Assembly (NCBI GenBank): GCA_963798015.1
Contig: CAWCSA010000005.1
Location: 744,001 to 808,000 of the forward strand
Reading direction: 5' to 3'
Origin: Roseiarcus sp963798015
Lineage (GTDB): Bacteria; Pseudomonadota; Alphaproteobacteria; Rhizobiales; Beijerinckiaceae
Length of the DNA stretch: 64,000 bases
Shown: positions 28,768 through 37,435 of the stretch, piece after piece
How positions within the stretch are numbered: the first letter of the stretch is position 1
How the letters are laid out: each line of letters opens with the position of its first letter
Notes under the pieces: generated by a model
The model's input: only the letters and a program-made list of their open reading frames with translations
What the model was told of the DNA's origin: nothing
Databases searched by the model: none
Program-made: the position numbers and the translations under genes

Positions 28768-28841
28768 ATCGTGTCGAGCGAGCGCCGATCTTGTGCTGCG
28801 CCTCCCCCTGGTAGCTCGAGCGCAGCGCCCTCACCAAATGC

Positions 28842-28861
28842 GCCACGGGCGCGCCCGTGGC
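28842..28861. repeat. Perfect 20-bp palindrome between convergent genes
   Basis: GCCACGGGCG followed directly by its reverse complement CGCCCGTGGC, lying 75 bp after the P1 peptidase stop and 29 bp before the LapA-like stop. It could form a hairpin terminating both transcripts or be a protein-binding site. No T-run follows. Confidence 0.45.
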
Positions 28862-28889
28862 GATTGCCTCGAGCGCCGACGGCCTGCGG

Positions 28890-29213
28890 TTACCTGTCGC
28901 TCGGCAGGGCGGCATGAGCAGCCTTAAGCGCCTGAGCTTGCGCGCGCAATTTGTCCGCCTCCATCCGGCTTTGGCGTGAGGCTCTCCGGTGGCGCCCTTG
29001 CGATAACCAGGTCGCCGACGCGCCGGCGACGACCCCAAGCATGGCTGCGACAATCACGACGACAAAGAGCGGCGCGGGAATCGAAAACGCCGCATTGTCG
29101 CTGGAAGCAAATGGATCGAACGAAACAGTGACAAAATCGCGATTGGCGAAGGCAAAACCGAGGAGGACGATGGCGCACAGAGCGAGGATGGCGACTTTAA
29201 AGAAGCGAACCAT
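28890..29213 (-). CDS. LapA-domain (DUF1049) membrane protein
   Basis: A 107-residue inner-membrane protein with two helices: residues 4-22 (FFKVAILALCAIVLLGFAF) and about 48-70 (LFVVVIVAAMLGVVAGASAT). Between them is the family motif NRDFVTVSFDPF; the cytoplasmic tail is a basic coiled coil (ASRQSRMEADKLRAQAQALK). In E. coli relatives (LapA/YciS) the partner LapB regulates LPS synthesis. No lapB is adjacent here. It lies 57 bp downstream of ihfB, an order conserved in many Alphaproteobacteria. Confidence 0.88.
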   Translation of the reverse strand: MVRFFKVAILALCAIVLLGFAFANRDFVTVSFDPFASSDNAAFSIPAPLFVVVIVAAMLGVVAGASATWLSQGRHRRASRQSRMEADKLRAQAQALKAAHAALPSDR

Positions 29214-29270
29214 ACAAGCCTCATCTCCTCGACCTGTCGTGCTCTCGCGAGAGCAAGGGCTGCAAAAATT

Positions 29271-29564
29271 CTAAACCGAGTCGGCCGAGCGATTGAGACG
29301 CTCGCGCATTTCTTTACCGGTCTTGAAGAACGGCGCCAGTTTCTCGGTCACCGGAACCTTGTCGCCGGTGCGCGGATTGCGGCCCGTGCGGGCCTGGCGT
29401 TGTTTGGTCGAGAACGCGCCGAAGCCGCGCAACTCGACCCGCTCGCCGCGCGCGAGCGCATTTGTGATCTCGCCGAGAATCGCGTCGATGATGTTCTCGA
29501 TGTCGCGTTGATAAAGATGCGGATTACGGGCCGCCATGCGCTGGACGAGTTCAGACTTGATCAC
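29271..29564 (-). CDS. ihfB: Integration host factor beta subunit
   Basis: DNA-bending nucleoid protein, 97 residues, partner of IhfA. It has the N-terminal helix MIKSELVQRMAARNPHLYQRD, the beta-arm RGFGAFSTKQRQARTGRNPR with the DNA-intercalating Pro, and TGDKVPVTEKLAPFFKTGKE. The PHLYQRDIE segment distinguishes IhfB from HU and IhfA in this class. Length is typical. Confidence 0.93.
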   Translation of the reverse strand: MIKSELVQRMAARNPHLYQRDIENIIDAILGEITNALARGERVELRGFGAFSTKQRQARTGRNPRTGDKVPVTEKLAPFFKTGKEMRERLNRSADSV

Positions 29565-29709
29565 CGAATGTCCCCAACTCGAAATGCCCGACGTTCGCCC
29601 GGCCTTAATGCCCCGAAACGGGGGCCCGCATCAATAGCAAACCGCGTTTTCGTTACAACGCCGTGTCGCTCGGGCTCGCGTCGGCCACAACGAAGTGAGC
29701 CCAAGACGG

Positions 29710-30717
29710 TCAGTCCGAACGGAGAGCCTCGTACTGGCCGGTCCGCCGAAACCGCGTGAGATAGGACGGGATGATCGCGTCGGCGGCTTGCGGCACGATC
29801 CCAAGGGAACTCAGCACGCGTCTCTCGGCTTCCGCCTCCCCCGATACGACGTTGTCGGACGCAAGCAAATCGACTTGATCGCGGGTCGTGGTCAACAATT
29901 TGGGGAAAAGCCCGAATGTCGCTTTCGACCCGAACTGTGTCACGGACGCGAGCCAGCGCGACGGAGCGAGGGGAAGGCCGATCAGCAGACGGCGGCGATC
30001 AATTGTGCTCAAGGTGAGTTCGGCCGCTTCGCGGAGCGTCATCGTTTGTGGACCGCCGAGTTCGTATATTGTGCCAGGCTTCGCCAAACCGGAGAGCGCC
30101 GCAGCGACCGCCCGCGCGACGTCGCCGACATAAACTGGCTGCAAACGGCTCTCGCCTCCACCCAGCAAGGGCAATGCCGGGAAATAGCAAGCAAGGGCGC
30201 CAAAGCGGTTGAAGAAACCATCCTCGGGTCCAAACACGACTGACGGACGCAGGATGATTGCGTTTGGGAACGCCTCGCGCGTCGCCTTCTCTCCGAGCCC
30301 CTTGCTCGCGATATAAGGCGAAGTGGAGTCGGGGTCAGCGCCGATACCCGAGATATGCACATAGGTTGAAACGCGCGCGGCTACCGCCGCTTGGCCCATC
30401 GCAAGGGCGCCTTCCACGTGTACGGCGTTGAAGGTTTGCGCTCCGCTCTCAGCTGTCACGCCCGTCGCGTTGACGACTGCAGTTGCGCCCTCGGTCGCCG
30501 CGGCGACCGACTCCGGGAAGCGAAGATTGGCCTGCACCGGCTGGATTTGTCCCACGCCACCGATCGGCTGCAGGAAAGCGGCAAGATCGGGTCGCCTGAC
30601 GGCCACACGGACGCGCCATCCTTCGTGGACCAGCGCCCTGACGATATAGCGTCCGAGGAATCCCGACCCGCCGAACACCGTCGCCAAACGGTTCGCTTCC
30701 CTGGTGGCTTCGGTCAT
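29710..30717 (-). CDS. NAD(P)H-binding protein, complex I NDUFA9-like
   Basis: An atypical short-chain dehydrogenase-like protein of 335 residues. The Rossmann glycine motif is VFGGSGFLGRYIVRAL at the N-terminus, followed by VRVAVRRPDLAAF. It also has VNATGVTAESGAQTF, the active-site-like YIASKGLGEKATRE, and ILRPSVVFGPEDGFFNR, all typical of the bacterial homologues of the NDUFA9 accessory subunit of respiratory complex I. A role as nucleotide sensor, quinone-related reductase or complex I partner is known only for eukaryotic relatives. Confidence 0.88.
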   Translation of the reverse strand: MTEATREANRLATVFGGSGFLGRYIVRALVHEGWRVRVAVRRPDLAAFLQPIGGVGQIQPVQANLRFPESVAAATEGATAVVNATGVTAESGAQTFNAVHVEGALAMGQAAVAARVSTYVHISGIGADPDSTSPYIASKGLGEKATREAFPNAIILRPSVVFGPEDGFFNRFGALACYFPALPLLGGGESRLQPVYVGDVARAVAAALSGLAKPGTIYELGGPQTMTLREAAELTLSTIDRRRLLIGLPLAPSRWLASVTQFGSKATFGLFPKLLTTTRDQVDLLASDNVVSGEAEAERRVLSSLGIVPQAADAIIPSYLTRFRRTGQYEALRSD

Positions 30718-30804
30718 CGGGTCCTTTCCAAAGGAGCGCCGCCCGTTTAGGCGAAGAGGGCCCCATCTGTATACCGGGAAACGCGCCTGGGGCTCGACAA
30801 AAGA

Positions 30805-32862
30805 TTATGCGCTCGCCTTCTGACGCGCAGCGACGACCAGATCGGCCCCGCGCCCGGAAAGCTCAGCCAAATGATCGAATTTGGTCTCGAACGCGCCGAC
30901 GCCCGACGTCGCCGAGCGCAACTCGACAATGAGATCGCCGATCTCGGCCTCCGGGATCAGCGCCCGCAGCGCCTCCCAGCCCGCCCAGCCCTCCCTCGCT
31001 TCGAAGCCAAGAATCTGGCCGCGCCGGGCGCTGACCAGCGCGCTTGCCCGCGCGAGCGCGTCGGTCGGCACATAGACGGTCACCGAGAGAATCGGCTCGA
31101 GCAGCATTGAGCGCGCTTTGACCAGGGCCTCGTCTAAAGCCAGCCTGGCGGCTGCTCGAAACGCCATGTCGGAGGAATCGACTGTATGATAGGAGCCGTC
31201 GACCAAGGTCACCGAGACATCGACTACCGGAAATCCGAGCGGACCGCGCGCCATTGCGTCGCGAGCGCCAGCTTCAACGGAAGAAAAATACTGCCTCGGC
31301 ACCGATCCGCCATGCACCCGCTCGGCGAAGCCGAAGCCCTCGCCGCGGCCGCGTGGACCGACCTCGACAACGACGTCGCCGAATTGTCCATGCCCGCCCG
31401 ATTGCTTTTTGTGCCGTCCACGCACGGTGACCGGGTCGCGAATTGATTCCCGATAGGCGACTGAGGGTTTGTGCGATTGGATGGTTACGCCGAAACGGTC
31501 GGCGAGCCGCTCGGCGGTTACGCGCAAGTGCATTTCGCCCTGACCGAGCAGCTTCAATTCAGACATCTCGGCGTCATGCACGTAAGACAGCGCGCGATCC
31601 TCTTCGCAAAGTTTGGCCAGCGCGCTCGCAAGCCTGACCTCGTCCTTTCTGTCCTTGACGCGGATGGCGACTCCCTGAGTTGCGGGCGGAGCGCCAGCCG
31701 TCGCGCCGGGCGATGGGGCGGTTCGTCCCTCAGAGATGCGGTCGCCGGTGGCGAGGTCCTCCAGCCGCGCAAAACCTAGGGTGTCGCCTTCTTCGGCCCG
31801 GGTCAGTTTCGAGGACATGGCGCCCATGAGCCGCGCCAATCCGCCGATGCGCTCCTCGACGCCACGCGAGTTGACGACGGTGGCCCCGTCGGCGAAGCCG
31901 CCGCGCAGCACCCGCGCCAGCGACAGTTTGCCCCCGTGCGCGGTGTGGATCGTGCGCATTACCTGCGCCAGAGCCGGCCCTTTATCCTCGATGCCAAGCC
32001 GCTTGCGCGTATGGGCGACGCCCGGCGACTCGTGCCTCAGCGCCTTGAGGAGTCTCGTGACGCCGTGGCCGCCGATCGCCGAACCCAGGAGAACCGGCAC
32101 GACCTGTCCATCGCGCAGTTCGCGGGCCAGATCGTCAAAGATGAGGTCCTTCGGCGGGTCGATGTCGCTGATCAATTGCTCCATCAGCGAATCGTCGTAA
32201 TCGGCAAGCTTCTCGAGCATGAGATAGCGCGCCTGCTTCTCCTCAGGGAGGACGCCCTCTGGCATCTCGATGACGCTGGACGGCGCAGCCTCGCGATAGA
32301 CGAAGGCCCGTTCGAGCGCGAGATCGACAAATCCAGTGGCGACGCCGTCCTCCCATACCGGAATCTGGCGCAAGAGAAGTGGGGTGCGCGAGGCCGGTTG
32401 GAGCATTTCAAGCGTTTCGCGCAATCCCCCGTTCGCCTGGTCGATTTTGTTGAGGAAGAGGATGCGCGGCAATCGCAGGTCTTCCAGTTCGCGTAAGATA
32501 ACCTGAAGCGCTGGGATCTTGCGTGGGTCGGCCTCGCATACGACGACGGCGGCGTCGCAAACGGGCAAGGCGTAGCGCATGTCATGGATGAATTCGATCG
32601 AACCGGGGGCATCGAAGAAAGTGAGCCGATCCCCGAAATAGTCAATGCTGGCGACGTTGGGCTCGACGCTCATCGCGTGGCTGCGCGCCTCCGAGCTTGA
32701 ATCTCCGACCGTGGTGCCTTCGCGGACAGACCCTTGCCGCGCCACGGCGCCGCCGCGCGCCAATATCCCTTCAAGAAGGCTGGTCTTTCCGCTCTGAAAC
32801 GGCCCAACGATCGCGACAAGACGGGGACCGGCGACGCGGTTCTCGTGATTGGGTGCGTTCAT
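30805..32862 (-). CDS. Elongation factor G-like paralogue
   Basis: Translational GTPase-like protein, 685 residues, with the EF-G domain plan (G domain, II, III, IV, V). P-loop GPFQSGKT is at 20-27 and NKID (G4) about residue 138. Domain IV/V motifs include KPSVAYRESIRDPV and HGQFGDVVVEV. It differs from canonical FusA. The G3 motif is DAPGSIEF (84-91), so the catalytic His of DTPGHVDF is Ser. It is also not in a str operon with rpsL/rpsG/tuf. It is best described as the FusA2-type EF-G-like protein, whose function is unsettled. Confidence 0.88.
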   Translation of the reverse strand: MNAPNHENRVAGPRLVAIVGPFQSGKTSLLEGILARGGAVARQGSVREGTTVGDSSSEARSHAMSVEPNVASIDYFGDRLTFFDAPGSIEFIHDMRYALPVCDAAVVVCEADPRKIPALQVILRELEDLRLPRILFLNKIDQANGGLRETLEMLQPASRTPLLLRQIPVWEDGVATGFVDLALERAFVYREAAPSSVIEMPEGVLPEEKQARYLMLEKLADYDDSLMEQLISDIDPPKDLIFDDLARELRDGQVVPVLLGSAIGGHGVTRLLKALRHESPGVAHTRKRLGIEDKGPALAQVMRTIHTAHGGKLSLARVLRGGFADGATVVNSRGVEERIGGLARLMGAMSSKLTRAEEGDTLGFARLEDLATGDRISEGRTAPSPGATAGAPPATQGVAIRVKDRKDEVRLASALAKLCEEDRALSYVHDAEMSELKLLGQGEMHLRVTAERLADRFGVTIQSHKPSVAYRESIRDPVTVRGRHKKQSGGHGQFGDVVVEVGPRGRGEGFGFAERVHGGSVPRQYFSSVEAGARDAMARGPLGFPVVDVSVTLVDGSYHTVDSSDMAFRAAARLALDEALVKARSMLLEPILSVTVYVPTDALARASALVSARRGQILGFEAREGWAGWEALRALIPEAEIGDLIVELRSATSGVGAFETKFDHLAELSGRGADLVVAARQKASA

Positions 32863-33159
32863 GTCGGCCTCCCTAAAGCATTGCGTTACGTGGCGAAGCG
32901 TTGCGCGCTCACCATCGCGATGCGATCTCCCTGACCCGAGCGTCCCTCGGACGCGGTTTTCTCAGTTCCTACCGCACCTTGGCCTTGGCGCCGGGGTTGT
33001 CGACCGCTACGGACCTGCTGTCGTGCGGCGGTATGGTTGCAAGAACAGGGCCGCCGCGCAAGACGTTCGGCGCTCGGAATGCAAAGCGCCGTCGCTCTCG
33101 CATTCGCCGCCAGCGTCCTGTATGAGGCCCAGCCGCGTGCTGGCGAGGTTTGAGAGTTT
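32863..33159. other. Divergent intergenic region between the EF-G paralogue and aroKB
   Basis: About 300 bp holding the two outward promoters. I see no convincing gene. A 30-codon basic frame (33032-33124, MVARTGPPRK...) has no recognisable family. No clear operator or riboswitch is visible. Confidence 0.4.
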
Positions 33160-34851
33160 ATGAATCAAGGCCAATCTATCGACGCCGCGACGGCGCCTAC
33201 CGGGCGCTCGGTTGTGCTTGTCGGCATGATGGGAGCCGGAAAAACCTCGGTCGGAAAACGGCTCGCGGCAAAGCTCGGACTGCCATTCGTCGACGCCGAT
33301 GCGGAGATCGAAGCGGGCGCTCAACTGACGATTTCCGAGATCTTCGAGCGTTTCGGCGAGGCTTATTTCCGCGAAGGCGAGCGCAAGGTGATCGCTCGCT
33401 TGCTCACCAGCGGACCAATGGTGCTGGCGACAGGCGGTGGCGCGTTCATGAACGCGACCACGCGCGAAAATATCGCACGGCATGGCGTCTCGATCTGGTT
33501 GAAGCCCAGCTTTGACATTCTGCTTGCGCGGGTGCGGAAGAAATCCACTCGGCCGCTGTTGAAGACGGCGAATCCCGAAGAGACCCTGCGTCAACTGCTC
33601 GAAGAGCGGTCGCCGATCTATGCGCTGGCCGATTTCACCATCGAGTCGCTTGACGCCGCCCATGATTCCGTTGTCGAGGCCATCCTCCAGCGGCTCCATG
33701 CGGAGCCCGGCAATGACGCTGGAGCGTCGTCTCAAGCGAGGCGCCGCGTGGAGGTCCCGCTTGGCGCGCGCGCCTATTCGATTCTGATCGGACCGGGCAT
33801 CCTCGACGATGCGGGCGCCGAAATCGCCAGAATCGCCCCGGGCGTCAATTGCGCCGTGATCACCGACGCGCGGGTTGCGCCGCTCTATCTCGATCGGCTC
33901 ACCGCAAGCCTGGATCAAGCGGGTTTGCGCTCCACCTCGATCGTCTGCCCGCCGGGGGAGGGCTCGAAGTCCTATTCAGAGTTCGCCCGCGTCGCCGATG
34001 CGCTGATCGAGGCGCGCATCGAGCGAAGAGACATTGTCATTGCGCTTGGCGGGGGGGTGGTTGGCGATCTTGCCGGATTCTGCGCCGCCACACTGCGCCG
34101 GGGCGTGCGGCTGGTGCAGATCCCAACGACGCTGCTGGCTCAGGTCAACTCGAGTGTGGGCGGCAAGACGGGGATCAATTCGCGGCATGGAAAGAACCTT
34201 GTCGGCGCGTTTCATCAGCCATCGCTCGTGCTGGCCGACACCACGTGCCTCAATTCGCTTAGCGAGCGCGATTTCCGGGCCGGCTTCGCCGAGGTCGCGA
34301 AATATGGACTGATTGGCGACCGCGGCTTTTTCGAGTTTTTGGAATCGAAATGGCGCGACCTCTTCGCCGGCGGACCAGCCCGCGCCGAAGCGATCGCGGT
34401 CAGCTGCGCGGCCAAGGCGCGCGTCGTCGTTGCCGACGAAACGGAACAAGGCGAGCGCGCGCTGCTCAACCTTGGGCACACGTTTGGCCACGCCTTGGAG
34501 AAGCTGACTGGTTATGATCCAGCTCGGCTCGTGCATGGCGAAGGCGTCGCCATCGGCATGGCGTTGGCGTTTCGTTTCTCCCGTGACCTGGGTTTGTGCT
34601 CCGGGCAGGACGCCGCCCGCGTCGAGGCGCACTTGAAGGCCGTCGGCCTTCCGACCCGCATGGGCGACATTCCTGATTTTAAGGCGGATTCGGGAAGTCT
34701 GCTGGCTGCAATGCGCCAGGACAAGAAGGTCGAGCGGGGCAAACTGACTTTCATCCTCGTCAGAGGCATCGGCGAGAGTTTCGTCGCCCGCGATGTTGGG
34801 GAAGAGAGCGTCTCAGCCTTCCTGGCGCGCGAACTGGCTCCTTCGAACTGA
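33160..34851 (+). CDS. aroKB: Fused shikimate kinase / 3-dehydroquinate synthase
   Basis: One uninterrupted frame of 563 residues carries two enzymes of the aromatic amino-acid pathway. Residues about 15-185 are shikimate kinase: Walker A GMMGAGKT (22-29), DADAEIE, and GGGAFMNATTR with the shikimate-binding Arg. Residues about 195-563 are dehydroquinate synthase: NAD site ALGGGVVGDLAGFCAATLRR, QIPTTLLAQVNSSVGGKTG, and zinc ligands Glu in EVAKYGLI and His in NLGHTFGHALE and LVHGEGVAIG. In most Alphaproteobacteria aroK and aroB are adjacent, separate genes. Both active sites look intact. The junction (about 185-200, AEPGNDAGASSQ) is a short polar linker. Confidence 0.93.
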   Translation: MNQGQSIDAATAPTGRSVVLVGMMGAGKTSVGKRLAAKLGLPFVDADAEIEAGAQLTISEIFERFGEAYFREGERKVIARLLTSGPMVLATGGGAFMNATTRENIARHGVSIWLKPSFDILLARVRKKSTRPLLKTANPEETLRQLLEERSPIYALADFTIESLDAAHDSVVEAILQRLHAEPGNDAGASSQARRRVEVPLGARAYSILIGPGILDDAGAEIARIAPGVNCAVITDARVAPLYLDRLTASLDQAGLRSTSIVCPPGEGSKSYSEFARVADALIEARIERRDIVIALGGGVVGDLAGFCAATLRRGVRLVQIPTTLLAQVNSSVGGKTGINSRHGKNLVGAFHQPSLVLADTTCLNSLSERDFRAGFAEVAKYGLIGDRGFFEFLESKWRDLFAGGPARAEAIAVSCAAKARVVVADETEQGERALLNLGHTFGHALEKLTGYDPARLVHGEGVAIGMALAFRFSRDLGLCSGQDAARVEAHLKAVGLPTRMGDIPDFKADSGSLLAAMRQDKKVERGKLTFILVRGIGESFVARDVGEESVSAFLARELAPSN

Positions 34852-34906
34852 ACCCTTCTTCGAAGCGCATTACGCTCGAATGCGCCGCCCGTGTTAGAAC
34901 CACTTG

Positions 34907-36223
34907 ATGTCGTACACCCTCGACATTGTCGTCATCATCCTGAGCGTCGCCGCCGCCGCGTTCTTCGCCTGTGCCGAGACCGCCCTGACGGCGGCCTCGC
35001 GCGCCCGCATGCATGCGCTCGAGACCGCAGGCGACCCACGAGCGAAGTTGGTCACGCGTCTTATCGGGGCGCGCGGTCGGCTCATCAGCGCGATGCTGCT
35101 TGGCGGCCAACTCGTCACCATCGGGTCGTCAGCGATCGCGACGAGCGTCCTGCTTGGGGTCTTTGGCGAGCGAGGGGTATGGGCCGCGACTGCAATCATG
35201 ACTGCGCTGATCGTTGTTTTCGGTGAGGTGATGCCGAAGACGATCGCGATCGCCTATCCCGATCGTGTGTCGCTGCTCATCGCTCCGCTGGTGTCGTTCT
35301 TCGTCACCGTCTTCGGTCCGATCGTGAGCGCGGTCGAGATATTGGTGCGGGGCGTCCTGCGCCTGTGCGGCGTCTCGCTCGGCGAGGGCGACCCCGGCGT
35401 TTCTGGCCATGAAGAACTCATGGGCGCGGTCGACATCCTGCATCGCGATGGCGAAGTCGAGCGTGACGAGCGCGACATGTTCGGCGGCCTTCTGGAATTG
35501 TCCGAGATCCCAGTCTCGGACGTGATGGTTCACCGCACCAAAATGCGCCTCATCGACGCAGATCTGCCACCAGAGGAGCTGGTGCGCGAAGTGATCGCTT
35601 CTCCCTATACCCGCATGCCTCTTTGGCGCGGGGAGCCGGACAATATTATCGGCGTCCTGCACGCCAAGGACCTGCTCCGGGCGTATGTCGCGGCTGGCGG
35701 AGACGCCGGTAAGCTTAGTATTGCTGATCTCACATTGGAGCCGTGGTTCATCCCCGAGTCGACCACGCTGCGTGACCAGCTCCAGGAGTTCTTGCGCCGA
35801 AAGACCCATTCCGCGCTCGTCGTCGACGAATACGGCGTCGTGCAGGGGCTGATCACGCTTGAAGACATAATCGAGGAGATCGTCGGCGATATTCGCGATG
35901 AGCACGACGTTGCGGTGCAGGGCGTGCGCAAACAGCGTGACGGCTCGATCGTCGTCGATGGATCCACCACGATCCGTGAGCTCAATCGCGCGGTGGGCTG
36001 GAATTTGCCTGACGACGAAGCCGCGACAGTGGCTGGCCTCGTGATTCACGAGGCGCGCTCAATTCCCGAGCCGCGTCAGACCTTCAGCTTTCATGGCTTC
36101 CGTTTTGAAGTGCTGCGCAAGCAACGCAATCGGATCGCCGCACTTAGGATCACCCCGCTTGCCCCTCGCACGGGGGAGGGCCGGGCAGTCGACCAGGACG
36201 GAGAAGCGGCGGCTCACGACTGA
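34907..36223 (+). CDS. CNNM/CorC-type membrane protein with CBS domains
   Basis: A 438-residue inner-membrane protein. The N-terminal DUF21/CNNM domain (about 1-180) has several helices starting TLDIVVIILSVAAAAFFACA and the conserved FGEVMPKTIAIAYPD. A CBS pair (about 205-330) includes VMVHRTKMRLID and SALVVDEYGVVQGLITLEDI. A C-terminal CorC_HlyC domain follows. Relatives are implicated in Mg or Co efflux and acid tolerance; the old hemolysin name is misleading. The ATG at 34907 is preferred to a TTG one codon upstream. It lies 55 bp after aroKB. Confidence 0.9.
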   Translation: MSYTLDIVVIILSVAAAAFFACAETALTAASRARMHALETAGDPRAKLVTRLIGARGRLISAMLLGGQLVTIGSSAIATSVLLGVFGERGVWAATAIMTALIVVFGEVMPKTIAIAYPDRVSLLIAPLVSFFVTVFGPIVSAVEILVRGVLRLCGVSLGEGDPGVSGHEELMGAVDILHRDGEVERDERDMFGGLLELSEIPVSDVMVHRTKMRLIDADLPPEELVREVIASPYTRMPLWRGEPDNIIGVLHAKDLLRAYVAAGGDAGKLSIADLTLEPWFIPESTTLRDQLQEFLRRKTHSALVVDEYGVVQGLITLEDIIEEIVGDIRDEHDVAVQGVRKQRDGSIVVDGSTTIRELNRAVGWNLPDDEAATVAGLVIHEARSIPEPRQTFSFHGFRFEVLRKQRNRIAALRITPLAPRTGEGRAVDQDGEAAAHD

Positions 36224-36328
36224 GGCGCGAGCCTGTCGAGGCCGCGTGGCCGTACGAATCGTTGCTGGTTTAACGCAGGTACCTATATAAGCGCCGTTGT
36301 ATCGGCCGGCGGCCGACAAGAGGTTTAG

Positions 36329-37435
36329 ATGTCTTGGAACAATCAAGGCGGGGGCCCGTGGCGCTCGCAGGGCCGCGGGCCGTGGGGCCAAGGGCCGCGG
36401 GGCTCCCAGCCGCCGGGCGACCTTGAGGACATAATCCGCCGCGCCCAGGAGGCGCTCGGCAAGCTGATGCCCGGAGGATCAGGCGCAGGGGGCAAAGGGT
36501 GGGGCGCCCCAGGAGTGCTGTTGCTTCTGCTCGCCGCGCTTCTGCTCTGGTTGGCCTGGGGAACGTTCTATACGGTCCAACCGAGCGAAGTCGGCATCAA
36601 TCTGGTGTTTGGCCGCTATACCGGTAAAACGCAGGCCGGGCTGAATACCAATTGGCCCTGGCCGATTGGTTCGGTTATCAAGGTTCCGGTCTGGGATCAG
36701 CAGATCACCGAAGTTGGCTATCGAAGCCTCGGCGGCGGCGAAGACATTCCCGAAGAAAGCCAGATGCTCACCGGGGACAAGAACATCGTCGATGTCCACT
36801 TCAGAGTGAACTGGCAGATCGACCCGGCCAAGCCCGAAGATTACGTGTTCAACGTTCTCAACCCACGCGAGACGGTCAAGGCGGTTGCCGAGAGCATCAT
36901 GCGCGAGGTCGTCGGTTTGAAGACCATCGACGGCATTCTCACGACCGACAGGGCGTCCGTAGAAGCCGACGTGCAAAAGAGAATGCAGAATTTGCTTAAC
37001 GAATATCGGGCTGGCGTGCTCGTGAAGCAGGTTCAGCTGCAGTCCGTCGACGCCCCAAGCCAGGTTCTTTCCGCCTATCGCGACGTAACCGCCGCGCAAC
37101 AAGACCAGCAACGCGCCGTCAACGAGGCTGACACCTACGCCAACAAGGTCGTTCCGGAGGCGGAGGGCGGAGCCGCCCGCATCGTGGCCGAGGCCAAGGC
37201 CTATCGCGAGCAGACGATTCTAGACGCCAAAGGCCAGACCGCCCGCTACAACCAGATTTACGCGCAGTACAAGAAGGCGCCGGCCGTGACTCGCGAGCGG
37301 ATGTATCTAGAGACGATGGAGCGCGTGCTCGGGCCTATGGACAAGACGATCGTCAACTCGAACTCCGCCAGCCCGCCCGTTCCCTATATCGCGCTTGAGC
37401 CGCTGCAGCCCAAGACGGGCGCGGGCGCCAAATGA
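36329..37435 (+). CDS. hflK: FtsH protease modulator HflK
   Basis: SPFH/prohibitin-family membrane protein of 368 residues which, with HflC, forms a periplasmic cage around FtsH and modulates its proteolysis. The first 60 residues are Gly/Pro/Gln-rich and cytoplasmic. One helix (about 66-84, VLLLLLAALLLWLAWGTFY) is followed by the band-7 domain (EVGINLVFGRYTGKTQAGLN) and a coiled coil (VVPEAEGGAARIVAEAKAYR). The stop overlaps the hflC ATG. Confidence 0.95.
   Translation: MSWNNQGGGPWRSQGRGPWGQGPRGSQPPGDLEDIIRRAQEALGKLMPGGSGAGGKGWGAPGVLLLLLAALLLWLAWGTFYTVQPSEVGINLVFGRYTGKTQAGLNTNWPWPIGSVIKVPVWDQQITEVGYRSLGGGEDIPEESQMLTGDKNIVDVHFRVNWQIDPAKPEDYVFNVLNPRETVKAVAESIMREVVGLKTIDGILTTDRASVEADVQKRMQNLLNEYRAGVLVKQVQLQSVDAPSQVLSAYRDVTAAQQDQQRAVNEADTYANKVVPEAEGGAARIVAEAKAYREQTILDAKGQTARYNQIYAQYKKAPAVTRERMYLETMERVLGPMDKTIVNSNSASPPVPYIALEPLQPKTGAGAK

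Noticed and set aside
33032..33124. 30-codon basic frame before aroKB
   Set aside because: Very basic composition is common for chance frames in GC-rich DNA; no family recognised.
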